Part shown: positions 55,806 to 64,000 of the stretch, piece by piece
How positions within the stretch are numbered: position 1 is the stretch's first letter
Layout of the letters: each line of letters begins with the position of its first letter
Origin: Bacteroidales bacterium
Lineage (GTDB): Bacteria > Bacteroidota > Bacteroidia > Bacteroidales > Muribaculaceae
Length of the DNA stretch: 64,000 bases
Assembly (NCBI GenBank): GCA_004557825.1
Contig: SFFL01000004.1
Location: 1 to 64,000, forward strand
Reading direction: 5' to 3'
Made by a program: the position numbers and the translations under genes
The notes under the pieces: model-generated
What the model saw: only the letters and a program-made list of their open reading frames with translations
Told to the model about the DNA's origin: nothing
The model's database searches: none

Positions 55806-57221
55806 ATGAAAAATCGCTTTCTAATCTCCGCTCTAATCGGCGCCGCCGCTGTGGCTGCAGTTGCTGCCCCTAAGGCTCCTAAGGCTGCCCAGGCTGCCGC
55901 GCCCAAATATATCTTCTATATGATCGGCGACGGCATGGGCTGGAGCCATGTCACCAACGCGCAGCTCTTTATGGAGGATGTGCTCGGCTGCGACAGCACC
56001 CTCACGATGCTCTCGATGCCCGTGGCTTCCTCGGCGCGCACTCACTCCGCTTCCTCCCGTGTGACCGACTCGGCAGCTGCCGGTACGGCCCTCTCCACCG
56101 GTTATAAGACCAACAACGGTATGCTGGGCGTCACCCCCGACACCACCGCCGTAACCTCCATCGCCAAAACCCTCTTCGACCGCGGCTGGGGTGTGGGCCT
56201 TATCTCCACCGTCGCCATCGACGACGCCACCCCCGGCGCCTTCTACGCCCATGTGCCCTCGCGCGGCGAATTCCTCACCATCGGCCGACAGTTGGCCGAG
56301 TCGGGCTATCAGTTTGCCGCCGGTTCCGGCCTGCTCGGCCGTCTCGACAGCAAGGGCGAATCCACCGGCCTTACCGACTACTTTGCCGAGAAGGGGATGA
56401 AGATTGCCTACGGCCCGGAAGGCCTCAATGAGGTGGCCGACCGTCTGCTGGTGCTCTCTGCCGACACCTTGCGCAACTGGAATGTGGGCTTCGCCGTTGA
56501 CTCGGTGCCCGGCGCCCTCACCCTCCCCGCCATGACCGAGGCCGGTATCCGCCACCTTATGCGCACCAATCCCGACCATTTCTTTATGATGGTTGAGGGT
56601 GGCAGCATCGACCACGGCGGCCACGCCAACGACGGCGGCACTATCGTGCGCGAGGTGCTCAACTTCGACGAGGCCATCGGTGTGGCTTACCGGTTCTATC
56701 TGGCGCACCCCGACGAAACGCTCATCGTGGTCACCGCCGACCACGAAACCGGCGGTATGTCGGTGGGCAACAACCACACCGGTTACTCGGTTCAGTCGGC
56801 CAAGAACGCCGGGCAGAAGATCTCCAAGGACCTCTTCAACGAGAAAATCAAATCGCTGGCCCACGACCGCCGCTTGTGGCGCTGGGACGATATGAAGGAA
56901 TATCTGGCCGAAAACCTCGGTCTGGGCACCAATTTCACCATCACTCCCGAGGAGGAGAAGGAGCTGGCCGACAGCTTCAACGCTATGATGGAGGGGCGCA
57001 ACACCGGCGAGCAGAAGACGCTCTACGCCACCTTCGACGGCTTCACTGCCCGCGTGTTTGAGCTGCTCAACCGCGAAGCCGGCTTCGGCTTCACCACCAG
57101 CAAGCACACCGGCACCCCGGTGCCCGTGTTTGCCGTAGGCGTGGGTGCCGACCGCTTCAGCCGTCTGGCCGACAACACCGACCTGCCCCGCCGCATCCTC
57201 TCCATCGCCGAGGGCAAGTAA
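55806..57221 (+). CDS. Alkaline phosphatase (periplasmic)
   Basis: Secreted phosphomonoesterase of the PhoA family. The signal peptide MKNRFLISALIGAAAVAAVAAPKA is followed by an Ala/Lys/Pro linker. Metal and catalytic residues are visible: IFYMIGDGMGWSH (Asp42), SRVTDSAAAGTALSTGYKTNNG with nucleophile Ser89, MMVEGGSIDHGGHANDGGTIVREV, VTADHETGGMSVGNN and GTPVPVFAVGVGADRF near the C-terminus (last metal His in TSKHTGTPVPV). 471 residues. Likely a phosphate-scavenging enzyme; no Pho box could be identified upstream. Confidence 0.93.
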   Translation: MKNRFLISALIGAAAVAAVAAPKAPKAAQAAAPKYIFYMIGDGMGWSHVTNAQLFMEDVLGCDSTLTMLSMPVASSARTHSASSRVTDSAAAGTALSTGYKTNNGMLGVTPDTTAVTSIAKTLFDRGWGVGLISTVAIDDATPGAFYAHVPSRGEFLTIGRQLAESGYQFAAGSGLLGRLDSKGESTGLTDYFAEKGMKIAYGPEGLNEVADRLLVLSADTLRNWNVGFAVDSVPGALTLPAMTEAGIRHLMRTNPDHFFMMVEGGSIDHGGHANDGGTIVREVLNFDEAIGVAYRFYLAHPDETLIVVTADHETGGMSVGNNHTGYSVQSAKNAGQKISKDLFNEKIKSLAHDRRLWRWDDMKEYLAENLGLGTNFTITPEEEKELADSFNAMMEGRNTGEQKTLYATFDGFTARVFELLNREAGFGFTTSKHTGTPVPVFAVGVGADRFSRLADNTDLPRRILSIAEGK

Positions 57222-57463
57222 AAATTGAAAATTTAAAATTGAAAATTTAAAATTGCCATCTGGGGCAGGACATCCGGTGCGGGCCATCCGGGGCTGCGCA
57301 GCATCATTTCGGGTATGTCCCCTCAACACAGTGCTGAGGGCGCATGCCCGAAGGAAGGCGGGCCATCCGGGGCGGGCGCGAATAATCGCGCCCCCTACAG
57401 GCCTTTCCGCACGGCTTTTTGGTTTTGTGTATTTCTCTGTCCTCTTCTCCGCTTGTTTTTGCG
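57222..57463. repeat. Module F, long hairpin, inverted REP before DUF4919 gene
   Basis: AAAATTGAAAATTTAAAATT repeats (57221-57255). At 57308-57352 a hairpin GGGTATGTCCCCTCA..TGAGGGCGCATGCCC lies around ACACAGTGC, the second copy of the element at 22146-22192. An inverted REP GCGAATAATCGCGCCCCCTA follows at 57376-57402, then TGTATTTCTCTGTCC. Confidence 0.8.
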
Positions 57464-58195
57464 ATGAATAGAATAATAGCCATAATCTTTGCCTTGGTGC
57501 TTGGCGCCGCCGGGCTGCCTGCTGCAGCTGAGAATGCTGCTGCCGGTGAGCCTGCCGCTGCTGAAAAGGCCGCCGGGAGTGCTGCCGGAAGGGGCGCCGG
57601 GAGCGCCGAGATGGGGGCGCTGGAGGTGGAGGTGACGCTCCACCCCGAGGAGTATCGCGCGCTGCTGAGCCGTTTCGTGCAGGCCGATACCACCCTTACT
57701 CCTGCCGAGGTGGAGAAGGTTTACTATGGCTTCCCCTTCACCTGCGCCTATGAGCCGCGCGACAGCTTCCCTGCCCTCCGGGAGGCTTTCGACAGCGGCG
57801 ATTACCGCGAGGCTGCCCGGTTGCTGCCCGAGGCCCTGGAGCTGAATCCGGTGTCGCTCGACCTGCTGGTGATGGCTATGGCCGTCTACGACGCTGCCCC
57901 CGGTGGGGAAGCGGCCCGCCGGTCGCTCAACGCCTCGCTGCGCTCCGATATGATTGCCTCGGCCATTCTTGAGAGCGGCCGCGGCACCATCGCTCCCTCC
58001 CCCTTCCGGGTGATTTGCCGCAAGGATATGGAGCGCATCCTGCGTAACGTCCTCGGCGTCGGCGTAATCGTGGGCGTCACCCACGCCGGGAAAGTCCTTG
58101 CGGTGAAATTCCGCTTCCCCGGCAAGCTGCGCGAGCACATCCTCTATTTCGATAACTCACTGGAGGAGAATTTCCTCTCCACACATCCCTTATAG
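57464..58195 (+). CDS. DUF4919 family secreted protein
   Basis: A 243-residue exported protein of unknown function, family specific to Bacteroidota. Signal peptide MNRIIAIIFALVLGAAGLPAAAE is followed by an Ala/Gly/Glu-rich low-complexity stretch (residues 23-50). The conserved domain starts at YRALLSRFVQADTTLTPAEVEKVYYGFPFTCAYEPRDSF and continues DLLVMAMAVYDAA and FRVICRKDMERILRNVLGV..HAGKVLAVKFRFPGKLREHILYFDNSLEENF. The domain has no obvious catalytic residues. The pseudokinase gene begins 2 bp after the stop, so the two are co-transcribed and probably act together. Confidence 0.82.
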   Translation: MNRIIAIIFALVLGAAGLPAAAENAAAGEPAAAEKAAGSAAGRGAGSAEMGALEVEVTLHPEEYRALLSRFVQADTTLTPAEVEKVYYGFPFTCAYEPRDSFPALREAFDSGDYREAARLLPEALELNPVSLDLLVMAMAVYDAAPGGEAARRSLNASLRSDMIASAILESGRGTIAPSPFRVICRKDMERILRNVLGVGVIVGVTHAGKVLAVKFRFPGKLREHILYFDNSLEENFLSTHPL

Positions 58196-58197
58196 CT

Positions 58198-59043
58198 ATG
58201 TCAGAAAAAGCCGCCGAAAAATGGACCGAGATTGAGCACCTCCCCGAGTGGGATGAGGAGTTCTACCACGTCTACACCGCCAAGAAGCACGGCAAGTGGG
58301 TGATGCTCAAGACGCTGCGCCCCGAACTGGCCGACGATCCCGCCATGCGCGCCATGATCGAGAAGGAATTTGATGTGCGCTACAATCTGTGCCATCCCAA
58401 TATCGTGATGATCAACGACTTCGAGGATGTGCCCGGGCTGGGCCGCTGCATCATCACCGACGATGTCTACGGCGACTCCCTGCACAAGCTCATCGAGAAG
58501 AAGCAGGTGACCCCCGAGATCCTCGACAAGATTGTGAAGCAGCTCCCCGAGGCCATAGCTTACATCCAGAAGAATCATATCGTGCACCATCCCATCCGGC
58601 CTGAGACGATAATCTTTACCGAGAATATCCGCAACCTCAAGCTCATAGACGTGGGCTTCGAGCAGAAGCCGAAGCTCTCCACCACCGATGCCGGCGACGA
58701 TATCCGCAACTTCGGGCGCGTGCTCCTCGACACCCTCGACGCCCTCCCCCGCGAGGAGGCTGCCACACGTACCGCTGCCCGCTACCGCCGTGTGGCCGAG
58801 CGTGCCGCCGCCACCCCCGCCTCAGGGGGCACCGCCGTCGCCTCCGGAAGCGCCACATCCTCACGCCGAGCCTCCTCGCGCCGCGCCGCGGGTGAGGCGC
58901 GCCACCGCTTCCGCGACGTGCAGGACCTGAAGCTGGCTCTCGCCGGCGACTCCAACCGTCCCATCTATCTCACCATCATAATCTTCCTCTCCATAATGAC
59001 CCTCATCCTGGGCTACCTCTGCTGGAAAGCCCCGGAGCTGTGA
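58198..59043 (+). CDS. Membrane-anchored protein-kinase-like pseudokinase
   Basis: A 281-residue eukaryote-like kinase fold with degenerate catalysis. The beta-3 Lys is present (WVMLKTLRPEL, Lys38), as is an EFDVRYNLCHPNIVMINDFED helix-C region. The catalytic loop HRDLKPEN is HHPIRPETI, lacking the catalytic Asp, and DFG is DVG within LIDVGFEQK. Residues about 190-240 are an Ala/Ser/Arg-rich insertion, and a C-terminal membrane helix (IYLTIIIFLSIMTLILGYLCW) anchors it with the kinase domain in the cytosol (inference). It is expected to bind nucleotide or partners rather than phosphorylate. It follows the DUF4919 gene by 2 bp. Confidence 0.8.
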   Translation: MSEKAAEKWTEIEHLPEWDEEFYHVYTAKKHGKWVMLKTLRPELADDPAMRAMIEKEFDVRYNLCHPNIVMINDFEDVPGLGRCIITDDVYGDSLHKLIEKKQVTPEILDKIVKQLPEAIAYIQKNHIVHHPIRPETIIFTENIRNLKLIDVGFEQKPKLSTTDAGDDIRNFGRVLLDTLDALPREEAATRTAARYRRVAERAAATPASGGTAVASGSATSSRRASSRRAAGEARHRFRDVQDLKLALAGDSNRPIYLTIIIFLSIMTLILGYLCWKAPEL

Positions 59044-59418
59044 ATAATGCAGAAATTTAGACAGAAAGACATAAAGCAGAGATGGAAGACCTGTAGGGGC
59101 GCGATTCTTCGCGCCCGCCCCCGGATGGGCGGAGAATAGGCGCGGGGCCGGCGTAGCTGTGCTACAGGTATTTCTGACGCGCAGCTACGCAGCGCTATTA
59201 TTTATATAATAGCCTTAAATACCAGGGGTTTGCAGCGCTCCGCGCAGCTGCACCCCTGGCTACACTGACCGCTGGCTACGCCAGCCCATCCGGGCACCCG
59301 CCCATTAAAAATATCTACCATCTAAGCTCTAAGCACTAAAAATATCTGCTATCTAAGCTCTGAGCACTAAATATTTACTATCTAAGCACTAAGCACTAAG
59401 AACTATAAAAGAACTACA
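59044..59418 (+). repeat. Repeat block with long composite hairpin element, copy 2
   Basis: Begins with GACAGAAAGACATAAAGCAG, then the composite element at 59092-59327 (REP hairpin, GGCGTAGC../..GCTACGCC arms). Relative to the copy at 32297-32452 its outer parts are identical, but the interior is longer (about 105 versus 25 nt). The interior contains a small hairpin GCTATTAT../..ATAATAGC (59194-59213) and carries the inner 16-nt segment in inverted orientation (59250-59265). Module E strings (CTATCTAAGCACTAAGCACT) fill 59310-59405 up to the next gene. Confidence 0.85.
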
Positions 59419-60549
59419 ATGAGTGTAGAAATTCGCCCAATAGCCCCCACGCGCAGCCAGTTGCGCCGCTTCACACAGTTTGGCATCGACCTTTACCGCG
59501 ACAACCCTTACGCGGTGCCTCCGCTGGTCAGAGATGATGTCAACACTCTCTCGCCGAAGGTCAACCCCGCCTTCGATTTTTGCGACTGTCAGTGCTTTAT
59601 GGCCTATCGCGACGGCAAGCCCGTGGGTCGTATCGCCGCAATCATCAACCGTGTGGTCAACGAGCGCACCAACCAGAAGGTGCTCCGCTTCGGCTTCGTC
59701 GACTTCATCGACGACGACGAGGTGGTCGACGCCCTCTTCGACGCCGCCTCGGAGTGGGGTCGCAAACATGGTATGACCGAAATGGTTGGTCCGATGGGCT
59801 TCACCGATATGGACCACGAGGGTATGCTCACCGAAGGTTTCGAGGAGTTAGGCACTATGGCCACCATCTACAACTATCCCTATTATCCCCGTCAGATGGA
59901 GCGTATGGGCTTCAAGCGCGACGCCGAGTGGATAGAAATGCTCATAAAGGTGCCTGAGGAAATCCCCGAAAAATACTCCCGTATAGCGCAAATCGTGAAG
60001 GAGCGCAACAATCTGCGTGTGCTCAAATTCACCAGCCGCAAGAAGCTTAAGGAGCAGTATGGCCAGGCCATCTTCCAGCTCGTCAACGAGGCTTACGACC
60101 AGCTCTACGGCTATTCGCCCCTCACACCGCGTCAGGTGGAATATTACATCGGTATCTACCTGGGCATACTCAACCTGAAATTCGTGACGCTCGTGGTCGA
60201 CGAGAATGACCGTCTGGTGGCCCTGGGCATCTCCATACAGTCGTTCTCGCGAGCTCTGCAGAAGAGCCGCGGAAAACTCTTCCCCTTCGGGTGGTGGTAT
60301 CTGCTGCAGGCCCTGCGCGGCAAAACAGATATCGTGGACCTGTTGCTCATCGCCGTGAAGCCCGAATACCAGAACAAGGGGGTCAACGCTCTGCTCTTCA
60401 CCGACCTAATCCCCAACTACATCGCCGCCGGCATGAAATACGCCGAAACCAACCCCGAGCTGCAGACCAACAACAAGGTGCGCGGCCAGTGGGATTACTT
60501 CGACACGCGCCTCCACCGCCGCCGCTGCTCCTTCCGCAAGCCGCTCTAA
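59419..60549 (+). CDS. GNAT-fold N-acetyltransferase-like protein
   Basis: A 376-residue protein with an acetyltransferase-like fold, family widespread in Bacteroidota and of unknown substrate. The N-terminal part (FCDCQCFMAYRDGKPVGRIAAIINRVVNERTNQKVLRFGFVDFIDDDEVVDALFDAASEWGRKHGMTEMVGPMGFTDMDHEGMLTEGF) has the typical GNAT strands. The C-terminal half includes LVVDENDRLVALGISIQSFS and DLLLIAVKPEYQNKGVNALLFTDLIPNYIAAGMKYAETNPELQTNNKVRGQWDYFDTRLHRRRCSF, where KPEYQNKGVNALL resembles the acetyl-CoA pyrophosphate loop (Q/RxxGxG/A). Start MSVEIRPIAPTRSQL. It stands alone between two repeat blocks. Confidence 0.82.
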   Translation: MSVEIRPIAPTRSQLRRFTQFGIDLYRDNPYAVPPLVRDDVNTLSPKVNPAFDFCDCQCFMAYRDGKPVGRIAAIINRVVNERTNQKVLRFGFVDFIDDDEVVDALFDAASEWGRKHGMTEMVGPMGFTDMDHEGMLTEGFEELGTMATIYNYPYYPRQMERMGFKRDAEWIEMLIKVPEEIPEKYSRIAQIVKERNNLRVLKFTSRKKLKEQYGQAIFQLVNEAYDQLYGYSPLTPRQVEYYIGIYLGILNLKFVTLVVDENDRLVALGISIQSFSRALQKSRGKLFPFGWWYLLQALRGKTDIVDLLLIAVKPEYQNKGVNALLFTDLIPNYIAAGMKYAETNPELQTNNKVRGQWDYFDTRLHRRRCSFRKPL

Positions 60550-60879
60550 TGCACAATAGCAAAGACAGGAGCACAGGAGCACAGGAGGCTGCGCGGCGTG
60601 GCTTTTGATGCTACCTTAGCTAAAGCAGCTACCTCAGCTAAAGCAGCTAAGGTAGAGGCGGGGCGGAGAGGCATGTAGGGGCGCGATTTTTCGCGCCCGC
60701 CCCGGATGGCCGTTGGAGGCTGTAGGGGCGCGATTCTTCGCGGCCGCCCCGGATGGCCGCCCGGGATAGAGGCAGCGGGAACCGGGCGGCCTTGTTGCGT
60801 GATCGGCCGTGCACGGCCGATAACAGGACAAGGCCTGCCGGGGAGCTGGGGAAGCCTGCCTGGGGGGCGGGCGGGGGGA
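60550..60879. repeat. Repeat block: C, D, two REPs, palindrome B
   Basis: ACAGGAGCACAGGAGCACAG (60563-60590), five 9-nt units GCTACCTTA/GCTAAAGCA (60610-60654), two direct REP hairpins (60673-60710 and 60720-60755), palindrome ATCGGCCGTGCACGGCCGAT (60802-60821) with CCTTGTTGCGTG../..AACAGGACAAGG arms. The densest collection of modules in the window. Confidence 0.85.
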
Positions 60880-63651
60880 TCAGAGGACGATGTTGATGAT
60901 GCGGTTGGGGACCACGATGAGCTTTTTGGGGGTGCGGCCGTCGAGCCAGCGGGCGGCTTCGGGGGCGGCGAGGGCCATCTGTTCGATGGTTTCGCGGGTG
61001 GCGTCGGCGGGCACTTCGAGCATAAAGCGTGTTTTGCCGTTGAAGCTAACGGGGAGCTTCACGGAGCTTTCCACGAGATATTTCTCCTCCCAGCGGGGCC
61101 AGGGAGCGTCGCAGACGGTTTTGGCGTCGGGGTCGAGGGCGTGCCACAGCTCTTCGGCGATGTGGGGGCAGAAGGGGGCGATGAGCACTACCAGCGGTGT
61201 GAGGATGGAGCGCGAGTGGCAGTTGAGGCGCGACAGCTCGTTGACGCAGATCATAAAGGCCGAAACCGAGGTGTTGTAGGAGAAAGCTTCGATGTCGGCA
61301 GTAACCTTCTTGATGAGCGTATGGAGGGCTTTGAGGGCTTCAGGCGAGGGCTTGGAGTCGTCGACAAGGAAAGTATCGCCTTTGTAGAAAAGATTCCAGA
61401 ATTTGCGCAGGAAACGGTTCACGCCGTCGATGCCGTTGGTGTCCCACGGTTTCGACTGCTCCACGGGGCCGAGGAACATCTCGTAGAGGCGGAGTGTGTC
61501 GGCGCCGTAGCGGTCGACGATATCGTCGGGGTTAACCACATTGAACATCGACTTCGACATCTTCTCCACGGCGTATCCGCAGACATATTCGCCATCCTCC
61601 AGGATGAACTCGGCTGTGGCGTAGTCGGGGCGCCATGCGCGGAATTTCTCCAGGTCGAGACGGTCGTTGCTCACGATGTTGACATCCACGTGGATGGGGG
61701 TGGTGTCGTATTTGTCCTTCAGACCGGCCGACACGAAAGTGTTGGTGTCCTTGATGCGGTAAACGAAGTTGGAGCGGCCCTGAATCATACCCTGGTTGAT
61801 GAGCTTGGCGAACGGCTCGTCGCGGCACACCTTGCCAAGGTCGTAGAGGAATTTGTTCCAAAAACGGGAGTAGATGAGGTGACCGGTGGCGTGCTCGGTG
61901 CCGCCCACATAGAGGTCGACCTGCTGCCAGTAGTTGTTGGCCTCGGGGCTAACCAACTCATTGTGGTTGCGCGGGTCCATATAGCGCAGATAGTAGGCCG
62001 AGGAGCCGGCGAAGCCCGGCATAGTGTTCAGTTCCAGGGGATAACCCTCGGAAGTGCACCAGTTCTTGGCGCGGCCCAGGGGCGGCTCGCCCTGCTCGGT
62101 GGGGAGGTATTTGTCAATTTCGGGGAGCTGCAGGGGGAGCTTGTCGAGAGGCAGCACGTGGGGGATGCCATCCTTGTAGTAGACGGGGAACGGCTCGCCC
62201 CAGTAACGCTGACGCGAGAAAATGGCGTCGCGCAGACGGTAGTTCACCTTCACGCGGCCGATGCCCTCAGCCTCGATAAACTGCTTTGTGCGGGCGATAG
62301 CCTCCTTCACTTCCAGGCCGTTGAGATTGAGCTTGTCGGAGGCCGAGTTGATCATCCGGCCCTCCTTTGCGTCGAAGGAAGCCTCGCTCACGTCGGCACC
62401 CTCGATCAGCGGAATCACGGGGAGATGGAAATGACGGGCGAAAGCGTAGTCGCGCGAGTCGTGGGCGGGCACGGCCATAATGGCGCCGGTGCCGTATCCG
62501 GCGAGCACATAGTCGCTCACATAGATAGGTATCTTCTTGCCGCTGAGGGGGTTGATGGCGTAGGCACCGGTGAACACACCGCTCACACGGCGGTCGGCGA
62601 TGCGCTCGCGCTCAGTCTTGTGCTTGATTTCGTCGCGATAGTCGGCCACGGCCTGCTTCTGGTCGGGGGTGGTGACCATATCCACATACTTGCTTTCGGG
62701 GGCCAGCACCATAAACGTTACACCGAACACTGTGTCGGCGCGGGTGGTGAAGATGGTCATCTCCACATCCGAGTCGGCCACCTTAAACTGCATCTCGGCG
62801 CCCTCGGAGCGGCCGATCCAGTTGCGCTGCGTCTCCTTGATGGAGTCGCTCCAGGCCAGACGGTCAAGCCCTTCGAGCAGACGGGGAGCATAGGCGCTCA
62901 CCCTGAGGCACCACTGATACATCAGCTTCTGCTCCACGGGGTAACCGCCGCGCACGCTCACACCCTCGCTCACCTCGTCGTTGGCCAGCACGGTGCCGAG
63001 CTTTGGGCACCAGTTCACCATTGTATTGCCAAGATAGGCAATGCGGTAGTTCATAAGGGTGTCGCTCTTCTCCTTCTCCGACATGGCTTTCCACTCCTCG
63101 GCGGTGAAGGTCAGCGGCTTGGTCTCGGCGGCCTTAACGCCCTCGGTGCCCTTCTCCTCGAAGTGGCGGATTAGGTCGGCGATGGGGAGCGCCTTGTCGG
63201 CAGCGAGGTCGTAGTAGTGGTTGAACATCTCGATGAAGGCCCACTGCGTCCAGTGGTAATATTCCGGGTCGCAGGTGCGGATTTCGCGGTCCCAGTCGTA
63301 GCAGAAACCGATACGGTCGAGCTGCGAACGGTAGCGGGCGATATTCTCCGAGGTGGTTTTCTCGGGATGCTGACCGGTCTGGATGGCGTACTGCTCAGCG
63401 GGGAGGCCGTAGGCGTCGTAGCCCATCGGGTGGAGCACATTGAAGCCATTCAGACGCTTGTAGCGGGCGAAGATATCGCTGGCTATATAGCCCAGCGGAT
63501 GCCCCACGTGAAGTCCCGCACCCGAGGGATAGGGAAACATATCCAGTACATAGAACTTGGGGCGTGAGGGGTCGACCTCGGCGTGATAAACCTTATTTTC
63601 TTTCCAGTACTGCTGCCAGCGCTGTTCGATTTTCTTATGATTGTAATCCAT
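60880..63651 (-). CDS. leuS: Leucyl-tRNA synthetase
   Basis: Class I aminoacyl-tRNA synthetase charging tRNA-Leu. HIGH-type motif in FPYPSGAGLHVGHPLGY (HVGH at 48-51), HPMGYDAYGLPAEQYAIQTGQHP, DWDREIRTCDPEYYHWTQWAFIEMF. The CP1 editing domain (TVFGVTFMVLAPES, with AVPAHDSRDYAFA) is present. KMSKS loop VEKMSKSMFNVVNPDDIV, then the anticodon-binding domain ending with TPKKLIVVPNRIINIVL. 923 residues, normal. The start MDYNHKKIEQRWQQYW at 63651 is clear; the longer frame upstream translates module F. Confidence 0.97.
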   Translation of the reverse strand: MDYNHKKIEQRWQQYWKENKVYHAEVDPSRPKFYVLDMFPYPSGAGLHVGHPLGYIASDIFARYKRLNGFNVLHPMGYDAYGLPAEQYAIQTGQHPEKTTSENIARYRSQLDRIGFCYDWDREIRTCDPEYYHWTQWAFIEMFNHYYDLAADKALPIADLIRHFEEKGTEGVKAAETKPLTFTAEEWKAMSEKEKSDTLMNYRIAYLGNTMVNWCPKLGTVLANDEVSEGVSVRGGYPVEQKLMYQWCLRVSAYAPRLLEGLDRLAWSDSIKETQRNWIGRSEGAEMQFKVADSDVEMTIFTTRADTVFGVTFMVLAPESKYVDMVTTPDQKQAVADYRDEIKHKTERERIADRRVSGVFTGAYAINPLSGKKIPIYVSDYVLAGYGTGAIMAVPAHDSRDYAFARHFHLPVIPLIEGADVSEASFDAKEGRMINSASDKLNLNGLEVKEAIARTKQFIEAEGIGRVKVNYRLRDAIFSRQRYWGEPFPVYYKDGIPHVLPLDKLPLQLPEIDKYLPTEQGEPPLGRAKNWCTSEGYPLELNTMPGFAGSSAYYLRYMDPRNHNELVSPEANNYWQQVDLYVGGTEHATGHLIYSRFWNKFLYDLGKVCRDEPFAKLINQGMIQGRSNFVYRIKDTNTFVSAGLKDKYDTTPIHVDVNIVSNDRLDLEKFRAWRPDYATAEFILEDGEYVCGYAVEKMSKSMFNVVNPDDIVDRYGADTLRLYEMFLGPVEQSKPWDTNGIDGVNRFLRKFWNLFYKGDTFLVDDSKPSPEALKALHTLIKKVTADIEAFSYNTSVSAFMICVNELSRLNCHSRSILTPLVVLIAPFCPHIAEELWHALDPDAKTVCDAPWPRWEEKYLVESSVKLPVSFNGKTRFMLEVPADATRETIEQMALAAPEAARWLDGRTPKKLIVVPNRIINIVL

Positions 63652-63654
63652 AAT

Positions 63655-63728
63655 GGGAATTTTTAATGTGGAATTGTGAATTTTAAACTGGCCTCCGGTT
63701 AGCCAATTCAACATTCAAAAATTAAAAT
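63655..63728 (-). repeat. Module F spacer between nadA and leuS
   Basis: AT-rich GAATTTTTAATGTGGAATTG and TTCAAAAATTAAAATTCAAA strings. No promoter element recognised, so leuS may be read through from nadA or use a weak promoter. Confidence 0.5.
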
Positions 63729-64000
63729 TCAAAATTTATAACTAAGCATACGCTCGATGGGGCGGATGGCGCGGGCGGCCACCTCGGGGTCAACCTCGAT
63801 GGCCGGGGAGAGGTCGCGCAGACAGTTGCGCAGCTTCTCCAGGGTGTTGAGCTTCATGTAGGAGCAGTTGTTGCAGGCACAACCGGCTTGCTCGGGGGGA
63901 GCGGGGATGAAGGTCTTGTCGGGGCATTGCTGACGCATCTTGTGGAGGATGCCGCTCTCGGTGGCCACGATAAACTCGCGGGCGTCGCTTTTTGCGGCAT
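63729..64000 (-). CDS. nadA: Quinolinate synthase, C-terminal part (cut by window edge)
   Basis: Iron-sulfur enzyme condensing iminoaspartate and DHAP to quinolinate in NAD synthesis. Only the last 90 residues are in the window: AKSDAREFIVATESGILHKMRQQCPDKTFIPAPPEQAGCACNNCSYMKLNTLEKLRNCLRD. EFIVATESGILHKM is the NadA signature with a conserved His, and CACNNCSYMKLNT contains the Cys that ligates the [4Fe-4S] cluster. The gene starts beyond position 64000 on the minus strand. It is followed by leuS after about 77 bp. Confidence 0.93.
   Translation of the reverse strand, partial: AAKSDAREFIVATESGILHKMRQQCPDKTFIPAPPEQAGCACNNCSYMKLNTLEKLRNCLRDLSPAIEVDPEVAARAIRPIERMLSYKF

Noticed and set aside
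60706..63174. 822-codon open frame antisense to leuS
   Set aside because: It lies opposite a complete, well-conserved leuS. Long antisense frames arise in GC-rich genes, and it shows no domain.

Overview
The window reads as chromosomal DNA of a Bacteroidota bacterium, order Bacteroidales, most likely Muribaculaceae-like. This rests on repeated promoters of the Bacteroidota form TTTG-N19/20-TAnnTTTG, on families typical of the group (DUF4954, DUF3078, DUF4919, a DUF4369-type lipoprotein, the GlmU-like sugar nucleotidyltransferase, a TGS/uridine-kinase fusion), on weak or absent Shine-Dalgarno sequences, and on Ala/Ser/Pro-rich proteins. The family-level placement is inference. No plasmid, prophage or CRISPR signature is visible.

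Layout. 0-1.5 kb: 3' end of an ISL3-type transposase, tRNA-Phe and a repeat block. 1.5-10 kb: bioB, a GlmU-like enzyme divergent from rfbC, DUF4954, tRNA-Asp, a lipoprotein and yifB/comM. 10-13.5 kb: a scrapyard with a RAYT-like fragment broken by an IS21 istB fragment, a PAS protein, a phosphoethanolamine-transferase-like enzyme and a 27-codon acyltransferase stump. 13.6-20 kb (mostly minus strand): malic enzyme, apt, a perfect parS-like palindrome, mnmG, ybeY and a nucleoside-recognition membrane protein. 20-31 kb: nucleoside kinase, PatB-type lyase, aroA, a small membrane protein, an operon of znuB-like/GH25 lysozyme/RluA, then aroB and a HAD phosphatase. 31-38.4 kb: a complete glycine-cleavage block (lplA, gcvT, gcvH, gcvPA, gcvPB, lpd), in which LplA can load lipoate on GcvH and Lpd can reoxidise it. 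38.4-39 kb: AT-rich, with a cluster of DnaA-box-like nonamers (candidate oriC). 39-64 kb: DUF3078 protein, ECF sigma factor, guanine deaminase, THUMP methyltransferase, purD, pdxB, cytidylate-kinase-like protein, MgtC, topA, GH3-like protein, alkaline phosphatase, DUF4919 protein, pseudokinase, GNAT protein, leuS and the end of nadA.

The most distinctive property is the space between genes. Nearly every intergenic region is assembled from a small set of recurring modules: (A) a REP-like hairpin beginning GTAGGGGCGCGAT, about 19 copies; (B) a perfect palindrome ATCGGCCGTGCACGGCCGAT, 7 copies; (C) an ACAGGAGCACAGGAG / CCTTCCGAAGCGGAAGG block; (D) tandem repeats of 9-nt period; (E) AT-rich strings of the type CTAAGCACTAAGAACTAA; (F) AAAATTGAAAATTAAAAATT followed by GCCATCCGGG; plus rarer long hairpins. 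Several of these modules also lie in-frame inside conserved enzymes (aroA, pdxB, lpd). In aroA and pdxB the same palindrome is read in the same frame, giving both unrelated enzymes the peptide RPCTAD. This resembles the protein-coding palindromic elements known from Rickettsia and is the main candidate for a previously undescribed system here.

All similarity calls are by reading the sequence. No database search or computed statistic was available. Start codons were chosen from conserved N-termini and promoter position, since ribosome binding sites are poor guides in this group.
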